Below, piece by piece: positions 1-7,052 of a stretch of DNA of 10,806 bases (within the stretch, counting starts at the first letter, position 1; the number at the start of each line of letters is the position of its first letter). The stretch is from Phoronis ovalis (lineage: Eukaryota > Phoronida > Phoronidae), in NCBI GenBank assembly GCA_028565635.1, contig JAOXYB010037118.1:1-10806 (forward strand), given 5' to 3'. The notes below the pieces were generated by a model that was given only the letters and a program-made list of their open reading frames with translations, ran no database searches and was not told the origin of the DNA. Both the position numbers and the translations under genes were made by a program.

Positions 1-374
1 CAGATCGGCACGCATTCAAGTGCGAGTATTAAAAGTGAAGATTTTACAGTTGATATTTTTGAAACGATCGAGACTATAGAACATATCTGTTAGTGGCTGT
101 AAAATGAACAATATTGTTCAGAAAAAAAAATTATTTGCCTACCTACCTACCCAACTTTAAAAATCAGGGTCGGGTTAGGGCAAACAAAGAATTTTTTAAT
201 GGTGACCCTACTGTAAGTGTAATCAGCAGGCATGCTACTGTAAGTGTAATCAGCAGGCATGCTACTGTAAGTGCCGATTCTGCAGTCACACTGACAGTTT
301 AAAGATTGAGTATAGTACAGTACACTACAAAAATGAAATAGAAATCATCTAACACAAACAACCAACAAAAAGCT
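1..374. other. Non-coding left edge, downstream of the exon 4 polyA signal
   Basis: I see no further SNRNP200 exon here on the minus strand and no convincing gene on the plus strand. The stretch holds a short minisatellite (209-273), a (CCTA)3 run near 140 and AT-rich unique sequence. If SNRNP200 continues, this is part of intron 4. Confidence 0.5.
209..273. repeat. 27-bp tandem repeat, about 2.4 copies
   Basis: Two perfect 27-base units (209-235 and 236-262), followed by the first 11 bases of a third. Each begins TACTGTAAGTG and ends with the palindrome GCATGC. Because 27 is divisible by three the repeat is open in one frame, but nothing suggests it is coding. Confidence 0.85.
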
Positions 375-380
375 TTTATT
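375..380 (-). terminator. AATAAA polyadenylation signal just after the read-through stop
   Basis: A canonical AATAAA on the minus strand begins 7 bases after the TAG at 389-387. It would let exon 4 serve as a composite terminal exon for a short SNRNP200 transcript if the 439 donor is not used. Downstream sequence (GCTTTTTGTTGGTTGTTTGTG) is U/GU-rich, as expected for a cleavage region. Whether it is used is inference. Confidence 0.5.
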
Positions 381-386
381 AAGGAA

Positions 387-3300
387 CTAGAAAGTTTTAC
401 AGTGTAAACTGTAGCGCCTGTCTACGGTGACATCAGTACCTGTCTGCATTTTTTCCTCGTGTGCTCCCCAATCAGTAATTTTCTTCCCCAGATTTACAAA
501 CAGCGCAAATCTCTCATCTGCAATGGCCCCCATAAGGCATTCTACATCCCGCTTCCGTTCTTTGTCTTTCATTTTATCATTCTTTAACACTGCCAACACT
601 TCATCAGCAGCACCACACAGGATATCTCTAGGCTGTAAACAAAACATACGGTTATAACGAACCACACAGGATATCTCTAGGCTGTAAACAAAAGATACTG
701 TCACAACGAACTCAGTCTGGTTATGCTTTCTTGCAAGTCGTATAATATGATTAATTCTGTGTCTGTCATACTTTTTTGCCATCAAAAACAGTAAGAAATA
801 AAATCTTCAAAATTTAATACAGTTTATAAAAGAACACTGTCAGCTGCAAATAAAAACTACTCTGCCACTTATTTTAATAATAAGAGGAGCAAGAAGAATT
901 ATAAATCTCCACTCCGCAAGAAGAATTATAAATCTCCACACCCCAAGAAGAATTATAAATCTCCACTCCGCAAGAAGAATTATAAATCTCCACTCCGCAA
1001 GAAGAATTATAAATCTCCACTCCAAAACTTCGTCACATGATTGATGCAAACCTTCCATCATGCGAAAACAAGAAAAGTAAACGTGTGGAGTTCTTTAAAT
1101 TCTTTGTGTTAACAGCCATTTGTACATCAGCATACCTATCAAAACATCACATAGTAATGCGGCTTCCTAAGTTAACATTGTCGAGTTATTATAGTTGGGG
1201 AAACATGAGCATCCAACAAATGTTACCTTACTTTATGAATCATATCAGCGTGATGAGGTAACCACAAGGGGCATTCACACCTATAAACAACACCAAACTT
1301 CACGTTTTTATATCTATATAGGTCGTTATTTCAAAAATGTTGACATTTAATTTCTTTATGATGAGAACAGTATCTCATTAACTATTATATACAGAATCAC
1401 TGCCTCTGAATTATGTCCCTGGACCTGTTGTCCATTGGTGTGAACTCTGTTAGTGGATGCCTCATCACGCTCCAATGATTCAAGAGGTAGGTAAACATTT
1501 ATCGCACACTTATGTTTCCCCGACTACAATACAAGATAGCACTGAACAAAAGCTTTACCTGGTCCCCCAGAGCAGCCTGTATAAGACTTAGTAACACCTC
1601 GTAAGTTTGTCTCGTCTCTGGTGTTTTGGGTCGGTACAAGATTCCAACCATTTCATCAATGTTTTCAGACAAGACAGTCGTGCCTTTCATCTTATGCATA
1701 TCATGCTGAGCTTCGTCTCTTTTTCTTCGCCTAAGCACAAAAGAATTAAAATGAAAACATACTGATGACAAAAGTCAAGAAACCATTTGAACATGGGATC
1801 TAACTGTTTTCAGTTGGTGCAGATTCACTAAAAAAAAGGTAGTTACATTTTAGATCTACAGGGTGTTTTTTTTTTAGGTTGGAGCTATATTTTTTGAGGT
1901 TTTACAAGAGATTGGTAGATTTTTACTGGTGACTTGTTTGTCTTACTTATTTTTCCTTTCCTCCATCTGTGGGGGTCGTGACCTTTGTGCTTTGTCTCCC
2001 ATCTTTGTACTAGACATGTGTCCAGCAAGGGACATAACTTCCCCAGTGGCTTCATCGCGAGCTCTTTTCTCTATCAACGAGCGATCAGCTTGCAACACAA
2101 GATTCGAGTTCTACAAAACAAAGAGTCTTATCCTTCATCACTTGAAGCAGCACACTGCATTGCTTGTACTATGTCTATGTCCCGACTACTTGATTGCGAC
2201 TTGCCGAAGGGTATTAATTGGTCAACATATATGTTTCCTAACTTCTAAATAACCAATCATTTTTCAATTAACATATTTTACTACAAAAAGATGCAACTGC
2301 TTTCATTTAGTTGTTTTGATATGGCGCACTTTGTTCTAGATGCTCATTTTCTGAATTTGTTTATATGGTGCAAGATAATGACAAGCTGTGTTTTTACTGC
2401 TTTTCTATGATTCTTTATAAACATAGTATTGAGTATTTCAAATGTTAGGTTTTATGAATAGCACTTGACTTAATTATAAACCACAATTTTGCTTCCAGGC
2501 GTACTAGGACTAGGAGCACTTTTCACAACACTCCACCAGGTTTCCCCAGCATGATGTCTGCCGTGCGGATTTTCCTAAGTAACACTACTGAAGTCGATGT
2601 CAATTTGAATGAACACAAAGCCAGCGGCGCAATTTAATAGAATACGTCTTAGTGCTGACAGAGCTCGAGAGGGGAGACCAGAAACAGTCAGCAAGGGAGA
2701 AAGAACTGTTTTAAGATAAACATAAGACATACTGTTAAATGTCGCCTCCTGTATAATACAATTATTTAATAGTACATCATATTTATTTAAAAATATAACA
2801 TTTTCTCGCTATCTGACTGTGACTAGAAATAGAATTTAGACTAGACATACGTATTACATTGAAGATGGATCGGGTGCACAGACCAAAAATTAAGGAAAAT
2901 CATTCCGTATCTTATATGACTTCCGGTTCCGGTTGAAGGACATGTGCGAAGTTTTTCGGTTAAAATAAAAACGAAAATCTTTTTATAATTAATTAGCTAA
3001 AATTCTTAGTGATAGTATTAAACATCTCAGGGATTAGTTCTGCTGTGGAAGAAAAGTGATTAGTGGGACAAAAATTAAGAAATTTGAACATCTAAAAAAA
3101 AATTAATAATTTACAGAAGCATGGTCAAGATGGCGGAACTCTTTGTCTAGGATAAATCGAAAATAACACAAATTTATCAACATAATTACATATATATTGG
3201 AAAAGTGTTAGACATTCAGTGAACTGTTCCATATTGAAGAAATTGTACGTGTTTATTAGTGAGAACTATGAATAATACAAATCAAGATGGAGGTGGTGAA

Positions 3301-4777
3301 GAATTGAATAAAATAAAAAGAAAAACAAGAAAAGTCGGACCAAGAATTAACTCCAGATCTAGTTCAGCCTCACAAAGTAAGCAAAGTACATGTGATGATG
3401 ATATAAATGATCCATGGAAATGTCAGATATGTGCAAAATTATTTATTAGTAGTGATGCAAAACTACTTGAATGCCAAAGATGTAACGAACGCTACAAGTC
3501 TGTCATGGAATACGAGATATTGCCTGAATCGGATTAAATGTGGTTTTGTGCTAAATGTAAAGAGAAGGTGCAAAAAAATATTATAACACATAAGAGCAGG
3601 ATAACTAAGTCAGAGGTAGATAGGACACATAAGAGCAGGATAACTAAGTCAGAGGTAGATAGGACACATGAGGTGAATGAGAGGAAAGAAAGGGAGAATA
3701 ATGCAGTCTTCTATGGAATACCAAAAGGTAAATCACAACTCCAGGAGAAAATAGAACGTGATAAAGCATTTATAGAGGATATTTCACAGGTATGTGGTGT
3801 TAAGATCGAGAGACAACAACTAGTGAAAATTATTAGACTTGGGAAGTATAAAGAATCAGCAACCAGGCCAGTTTTGGTACAACTTGAAAGTTCAGAAGTA
3901 AAGAGACGATTATTCAAGAACCTAAACAATCTGCGAAGTGCTCCTGATAAATATAAGAATATATCTGTGAGTCTTGATATGACAAAGTCTGAAAAAGAGG
4001 AGTCAAAAAAACTTACTACAAGAAGCGAAAGCAATGCAAGAGAAGGAACGGGGAAAGTACGTATTCAAAGTGAGAGGTCCACCATGGGCAAGAAAAAAAG
4101 TGAAAGTACCAATAAAAACCCCTATGGTGGAGGAATAATACCATGTCTCTATACCAATGCAGACCAGTTCAGGAATAAGTTAGCAGAATTCAAAGTGAGA
4201 GCGATAAACTATAAAAGCATGATTATTGGAATAACAGAAGTTAAATCTAAAAATAATAAATATAAGCTGGAGTCTGCGGAATTTTCGATAGAGGAGATTA
4301 TGATATAATTTCGGTAAATATTGAAAATAACATTGGAAGGGGAATGTTATTATATACACATTTATAAATCAATAAATCATTTATGAGGAGAATATATTTG
4401 TTAAAGTGCAATTAAATAATTAAGATAGTTTATTGATAGGCCTGTTTTATAAGTCTATAAAGATTTTAAATCCCAGATCACCGGAAGCGGCAAAATCCCA
4501 GACAACTGGGAATATTACGAAGAGTCCAATAAAGTCAAAAGAGGAACCTCAAGGATCCTGAGACCTGAATTGGAAAGAACTAAGACACCGGTTTTGCCGG
4601 TTGCCTTTTGTTTACAGTGCGTTGTTGGTAAATTACGCTGTTTACTTGCAAATAGGATACATGTATTTCTTCTCCTAAGTCACAAGGATTACATGAGCAA
4701 GTGTTAACGACATCGTGTCATCCAGAACTTACCGCTTTGTACTCGTATTGCAGCGATCTTGCCGCAGCATCCGCCAT
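387..4777 (-). CDS. SNRNP200: SNRNP200/Brr2 U5 snRNP helicase, N-terminal part (multi-exon)
   Basis: Brr2 is the Ski2-like RNA helicase of the U5 snRNP that unwinds U4/U6 during spliceosome activation in the nucleus. Four minus-strand exons join in phase: 4777-4733, 2110-1947, 1730-1559 and 632-440, all with GT donors and AG acceptors. The joined protein starts [15 protein letters not shown], continues [13 protein letters not shown], then [39 protein letters not shown] and [18 protein letters not shown], and reaches [10 protein letters not shown]-type sequence near residue 190. These match the known animal Brr2 N-terminus block by block. The helicase cassettes of this ~2,100-residue family would lie beyond the left edge, so only about 9% of the protein is visible. 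Reading through exon 4 instead gives a stop at 387-389 and a 208-residue product. No frameshift or internal stop interrupts the four exons. I cannot tell whether this is the full gene or a partial duplicate. Confidence 0.9.
440..632 (-). CDS. SNRNP200: SNRNP200 coding exon 4
   Basis: The exon starts [18 protein letters not shown] right after a TTTGTTTACAG acceptor, exactly where exon 3 (ALGDQ) leaves off in Brr2 proteins. It ends near [19 protein letters not shown]. Similarity to Brr2 fades at a possible donor, GTACTG (439-434), which would leave one base over. That donor is weaker than the others. If it is skipped, 18 more codons (GTDVTV to CKTF) lead to TAG at 387-389. A second identical acceptor lies 49 bases upstream in the transcript. 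Confidence 0.82.
612..709 (-). repeat. 49-bp tandem duplication of the exon 4 splice acceptor
   Basis: Positions 612-660 and 661-709 are two tandem copies of 49 bases, with 45 of 49 identical. The first 33 bases, covering the first exonic bases and the TTTGTTTACAG acceptor, are identical. All four differences lie in the last 16 bases, in the likely branch-point region. In transcript order the extra copy comes first. Using its acceptor (exon start 681) adds 49 bases, shifts the frame and gives PRDILCGSL then a stop at 654-652. Confidence 0.85.
633..1558 (-). other. SNRNP200 intron 3
   Basis: This 926-base intron has a GTAAAG donor at 1558 and a TTTACAG acceptor ending at 633. It contains the duplicated acceptor near its 3' end and a 27-bp minisatellite at 891-1025. 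The remainder (about 1030-1500) is AT-rich unique sequence with no gene I can support. Confidence 0.75.
891..1025. repeat. 27-bp minisatellite, five copies
   Basis: Five consecutive 27-base units start at 891, 918, 945, 972 and 999, each beginning AAGAAGAATTATAAATCTCC. Units 1, 3 and 4 end ACTCCGC. Unit 2 ends ACACCCC and unit 5 fades at its last two bases. On the minus strand the unit reads as the nine residues EWRFIILLA, which is an arithmetical effect of the 27-base period. It lies inside SNRNP200 intron 3. Confidence 0.92.
1559..1730 (-). CDS. SNRNP200: SNRNP200 coding exon 3
   Basis: The acceptor TTTTGTGCTTAG is followed by GCGAAGAAAAAGAGACGAAG, giving [17 protein letters not shown] across the junction, then [16 protein letters not shown] and [15 protein letters not shown]. 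These are strongly conserved Brr2 blocks. It ends in phase 0 at a GTAAAG donor (1558-1553). Reading past the donor gives a non-conserved tail and a stop, so the donor is favoured. Confidence 0.9.
1947..2110 (-). CDS. SNRNP200: SNRNP200 coding exon 2
   Basis: The acceptor TTTGTTTTGTAG precedes AAC TCG AAT, which continues the frame from exon 1 as [13 protein letters not shown]. Further recognisable blocks are [13 protein letters not shown] and [16 protein letters not shown]. The donor GTAAGA starts at 1946 and leaves two bases (AA), which the first G of exon 3 completes to a lysine codon. The open frames on the opposite strand here are shadows of this exon. Confidence 0.88.
2111..3120 (-). other. 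SNRNP200 intron 1, 3' part
   Basis: AT-rich intronic sequence between exon 2 and the LINE fragment. The only notable item is a plus-strand open frame of 45 codons after a TTTTGCTTCCAG tract at 2487-2498, ending at TAA 2635-2637, which I cannot assign. The region from about 2870 may already be LINE 5' UTR, but its boundary is not visible. Confidence 0.55.
3268..4138 (+). pseudogene. LINE ORF1 pseudogene (PHD finger and RNA-binding protein)
   Basis: In this family ORF1 encodes a nucleic-acid-binding protein of the retrotransposon particle. From ATG 3268 the frame shows a basic N-terminus, then CQIC, CQRC and, after the break, FCAKC, as in a PHD finger whose middle H/C-x2-C pair has decayed. 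Next come [28 protein letters not shown] and [20 protein letters not shown], typical of LINE ORF1. Two lesions are visible. TAA at 3535-3537 interrupts the frame between ESD and MWFCAKC. An extra A in the A7 run at 4005-4011 shifts the frame, and the +1 frame after it reads [19 protein letters not shown] and [18 protein letters not shown] to a natural TAA at 4136-4138. A 39-base in-frame duplication lies at 3586-3663. Confidence 0.82.
3586..3663 (+). repeat. 39-bp perfect tandem duplication inside LINE ORF1
   Basis: Units 3586-3624 and 3625-3663 are identical and encode [13 protein letters not shown] twice. The third copy stops after ACACAT. The length is divisible by three, so this change alone kept the frame. 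Perfect identity suggests it arose recently relative to the other lesions, or is under slippage and gene conversion. Confidence 0.92.
4129..4456 (+). pseudogene. LINE ORF2 remnant, start of the endonuclease domain only
   Basis: ORF2 of these elements encodes an apurinic-like endonuclease followed by reverse transcriptase. Overlapping the ORF1 stop in another frame, this reads [21 protein letters not shown] and [11 protein letters not shown], where the E of ITE is the expected endonuclease glutamate. A frameshift near 4290 ends the first frame at 4306-4308. The next frame gives [21 protein letters not shown], and a third gives [11 protein letters not shown], a stop, then [11 protein letters not shown] at about 4456. 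After that the similarity is lost. No catalytic histidine block and no reverse transcriptase follow, so it cannot be active. Confidence 0.75.
4457..4732 (-). other. SNRNP200 intron 1, 5' part
   Basis: Sequence between the LINE fragment and exon 1. It holds small inverted repeats: TCCCAG-acaa-CTGGGA near 4497-4512 and ACCGG-ttttg-CCGGT near 4588. There is no further coding similarity. The strong GTAAGTTCTGG donor lies at its right end. Confidence 0.5.
4733..4777 (-). CDS. SNRNP200: SNRNP200 coding exon 1 (start codon)
   Basis: This exon encodes 15 codons, [15 protein letters not shown], close to the conserved animal Brr2 start. It ends exactly on a codon boundary before a strong donor, GTAAGT, at 4732-4727. 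The start ATG at 4777-4775 follows an AAAAAGC context and lies 11 bases from a YY1-like CCATCTTG. It was missed by simple open-frame searches because it is so short. The following intron of about 2.6 kb carries the LINE fragment. Confidence 0.88.
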
Positions 4778-5283
4778 GCTTTTTGTTGCAAGATGGCGTA
4801 CCACGCAGGGTCATCGTATTTCTCGTTAAAACGAGATTTTAAAAAAATAATTGTATAACTATAACGTATTTTTATTGACTTGTGAAATTATTACATATGT
4901 CAAAATAATATCTACAGCTGGCAATTATTTTTTAGAAAATTTGCTCTTAATTAAAAAGGAAACACCTGCGCGAAGAGTCCATGTTACGAATAGGGTAAAT
5001 GCCATTGTTGACGTGTGTACTATAAAGCATACTTTAAAAATGTTTTCTGTCTAACTTGATGTAACTTATTATTTATTGAACTTTTTTTGCAACAGAATTA
5101 ATTACATCACATTACCGTTTACCGTCTATCATCCACTATCAGTAAAATAAATTTAATGCAGGTTATACACCCCTTCATTTTTGTGGGAAAATTGTTTTGA
5201 TACACTAATAAGAAAAATGGCGGATTGATGGTGATTTTTTTTGCCTCTATAAACACGGCATATCGCTTGTTATCGGTCGTTTG
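4778..5283. promoter_or_regulatory. Probable bidirectional promoter, SNRNP200 / STXBP4-like
   Basis: About 500 bases separate the SNRNP200 start codon (minus) from the putative first exon of the plus-strand gene. A YY1-like CAAGATGGCG at 4789-4798 lies in the SNRNP200 leader, and AAAATGGCGG at 5214-5223 faces the other gene. A TCTCGTT-aa-AACGAGA inverted repeat sits at 4821-4836. No clear TATA box is placed correctly for either gene, though AT-rich stretches abound. Divergent spacing under 1 kb is the usual picture of a shared promoter. Transcription start sites are inferred, not seen. Confidence 0.5.
4789..4798. promoter_or_regulatory. YY1-like site in the SNRNP200 leader
   Basis: CAAGATGGCG on the plus strand reads CGCCATCTTG in the SNRNP200 direction, matching the known YY1 core CCAT/ATGG with its usual flanks. 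It sits 12 bases upstream of the ATG, a common position for this motif in housekeeping promoters. Confidence 0.45.
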
Positions 5284-5369
5284 ATGATGTCGAATCCTGA
5301 AAATTGTACTCTTTGTATATCTTCGCAGCTGAATCAGTTAAACAGCAACATGCACTAGCAATGTCAATG
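5240..5369 (+). other. Putative non-coding first exon of the STXBP4-like gene
   Basis: A strong donor, AATG|GTAAGT, sits at 5370-5375, the only such consensus between the promoter motifs and the coding exon that I found. It pairs with an acceptor, CTGCATTCTTATAG, ending at 7019, 33 bases before the coding ATG. The 5' end is a guess. An alternative is a short internal exon from 5330, after TATATCTTCGCAG. Confidence 0.45.
5284..5358 (+). other. Upstream ORF in the putative STXBP4-like first exon
   Basis: Two adjacent ATGs at 5284 and 5287 open a 24-codon frame (MMSNPENCTLCIS...) ending at TAG 5356-5358. It lies wholly within the region that would be the non-coding first exon before the donor at 5370. 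I see no family for the peptide, so it is best read as a uORF, provided transcription starts upstream of 5284. Confidence 0.35.
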
Positions 5370-7019
5370 GTAAGTAGATTCTGAAAGTCAACTTTGCCTT
5401 TGGCTTTGCTTCAAAACTAGTATTAAATACTAATAAGTATTAAATAGAGATTAGAGTATACCGATTTTTTAGAATTTGTTTTTTGAGCTGAATCATTGGA
5501 TTACAAGTACCTATGACCCTGCACATTCGTATCAAGACTAAAACGCTGTTCCTAATTTTATGATGACAAAATCCCTGGTCTACCAGTCCAATTGCATCTA
5601 CATGGGGAAAAGCCAAGAAGTATTTTACAAGATTTGTTTGACTTTATAATTGAATTGGTTTAAAATATTCTGTTTTTGTTTTGTTCTCTTTTGGTTTTGG
5701 TGTAATATTGGTATCTTGGTGTTGTCCGTACCGTGAGGCATGCACTCTGAGTGACTGTTTAAGGTGTGAATGTCACCTGAGTTTATGTAGGGTACTAAAT
5801 AAATAAAACGCGCATCAACATTTCATCATGAAACTGTAAAACGGTAGCTTAAATTAGTTTTAATAATAAACATACTGAAAATACTGATCCTGGGGCAATC
5901 TTTTGGCAATTGAAAGAACTCATAAGGGCCATTTCCGTTTTCTCGCCCAGTGTGTAGTTCCGGAAAATTCCCGGCGGTAATAAATAATAGAACTAGTTCC
6001 AATATCTGATATATAATTGTTCCTTTAACGCTGTGCTAAACTAAATCTATCGTCTTTCAAAATGACCAAAAAAATTCACCCATGCGTTAACATTTTCATA
6101 CAGCAATACTATGACGGTCTTACTTCGTTACTATCAATGAAAGTACAAATTTGTACGTGTAAACAAGATGGATGGTTTATAAAAATCAGTTAGAATCACT
6201 GTAGATGCCTTTATGGTCGCTTCGTATTTCTTGAGTTAATATTCAACAAATGTTGTGAAACAAGAATATTTATACATATTTTACTTGATAATAACAAACA
6301 TGCATAGACCATAGGAGCATTGCTGTATGTGAATTTTTTTTATCGGTTTTATTAATTTCATAAGACCATAGTTTCTGACTAGGAAAGTGTTAGGACCAAT
6401 ACGTCAGAAATTTGGTCTATTAGTAAGACTGTGTGCCATCTAAAACAGGGCTAGTCCTCCATAACACAATGTTTAAAAAAAAACACGAATTCATAATATA
6501 TGATTGAATAAGATGTTTGATACATCACCCCCCGAGGCACGGCACTTGTAATTCCCATTATTTAACTGATAGTGATACTTTGTGTGATGCTAGAATCACA
6601 AGTCAGCTCTGAGGCCAGTCGCAAGTTAACGTTATCTTAGATTTATAAATGAAACGCTTCCTATAGGGTTTAAGAATGATTCTTTATGATATTTCATCAT
6701 ATATACTCACAGCTGTCCACTAATCAATGTCATGAATCCTTGAAGGCAATAAATAATTCTTTTATATAGTCTTATGTTAAATCAGGATTTTAGTGTACAT
6801 AACAGCATCGGTTGCATAGTTTTTGGATCAAATTTTGTAGTTACAGTTGTCTAGTGTTTACATTTTACCATCACAAGGTTTTATTTCCCACAAAACAATA
6901 TGTGTATTGTAATATTGTTTACAAAACAGGTGCATATAGATAATAGTTTATGCATAGTTCATGTACACATAATGAAATATAAAGGCCCTGAATCGGAATA
7001 TGATTCTGCATTCTTATAG
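5370..7019 (+). other. Putative 5' UTR intron of the STXBP4-like gene
   Basis: About 1.65 kb of AT-rich sequence with a GTAAGT donor and a TTCTTATAG acceptor. No reading frame with recognisable similarity lies inside. An imperfect inverted repeat at 6363-6418 and a GC-richer patch around 5935-5985 (TTCCGG, CCCGGCGG) are the only structures noted. Confidence 0.45.
6363..6418. repeat. Imperfect inverted repeat / hairpin
   Basis: The left arm AGACCATAGTTTCTGAC (6363-6379) and right arm GTCAGAAATTTGGTCT (6403-6418) pair over 8 bases next to the loop (TTTCTGAC/GTCAGAAA) and again at the ends (AGACCA/TGGTCT), with a small internal mismatch and a 23-base loop. It could be a small transposon relic or a transcribed hairpin. 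Confidence 0.6.
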
Positions 7020-7052
7020 GTTTTGAGTGGAAAGCAAAGATAATTCATCAAA

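Larger units (their letters stand above)
3121..4456 (+). mobile_element. CR1-like non-LTR retrotransposon (LINE), decayed and 3'-truncated
   Basis: The segment carries a 5' UTR-like region with CAAGATGGCGG (3126-3136), an ORF1 with PHD-finger cysteines and a LINE ORF1-type nucleic-acid-binding region, and the start of an ORF2 with an endonuclease-like [13 protein letters not shown]...IIGITEVK block. Reverse transcriptase and 3' tail are absent, and recognisable ORF2 sequence fades at about 4456. It lies antisense within SNRNP200 intron 1. The 5' boundary is approximate and no target-site duplication was identified. The CR1-like assignment rests on the PHD-type ORF1 and the endonuclease motif. 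Related clades such as L2 or Rex1 cannot be excluded. Confidence 0.8.

Noticed and set aside
1-93. Plus-strand frame open from the left edge, ending ETIETIEHIC and TAG
   Set aside because: Only 30 codons, with no domain and no polyadenylation signal after it. It could be chance or a terminal exon, and the evidence is insufficient.
168-178. GGGTTAGGG resembling a telomere repeat
   Set aside because: Only one and a half units, no array, in the middle of unique sequence.
114-302. Plus-strand open frame of about 60 codons containing VSVISRHAT repeats
   Set aside because: The frame is open only because the 27-base tandem repeat is divisible by three. It starts at a non-ATG-like position and has no recognisable domain.
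840-1061. Minus-strand open frame with EWRFIILLA repeated five times
   Set aside because: It is the intronic 27-bp minisatellite read in its open frame. It lies between well-supported SNRNP200 exons 3 and 4 and has no family similarity.
1037-1261. Plus-strand open frame of 74 codons in SNRNP200 intron 3
   Set aside because: Composition is ordinary AT-rich intron, no domain or splice context supports it, and it is antisense to the gene.
1360-1495. Minus-strand open stretch reading [20 protein letters not shown]
   Set aside because: No start, no matching splice sites joining it in phase to exons 3 or 4, and no Brr2 similarity. It may be an old repeat, but I cannot name one.
1929-2252. Two overlapping plus-strand open frames (107 and 87 codons)
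   Set aside because: They are antisense shadows of SNRNP200 exon 2 at 2110-1947, which matches Brr2 residue by residue.
3409-3570. PHD finger suggesting a host chromatin-reader gene
   Set aside because: The cysteines are followed by LINE ORF1 blocks and then the ORF2 endonuclease start, so the finger belongs to the retrotransposon.
4851-5054. Plus-strand open frame of 67 codons in the intergenic region
   Set aside because: Starts at a non-ATG codon, AT-driven composition, no domain. It lies in the likely promoter region.
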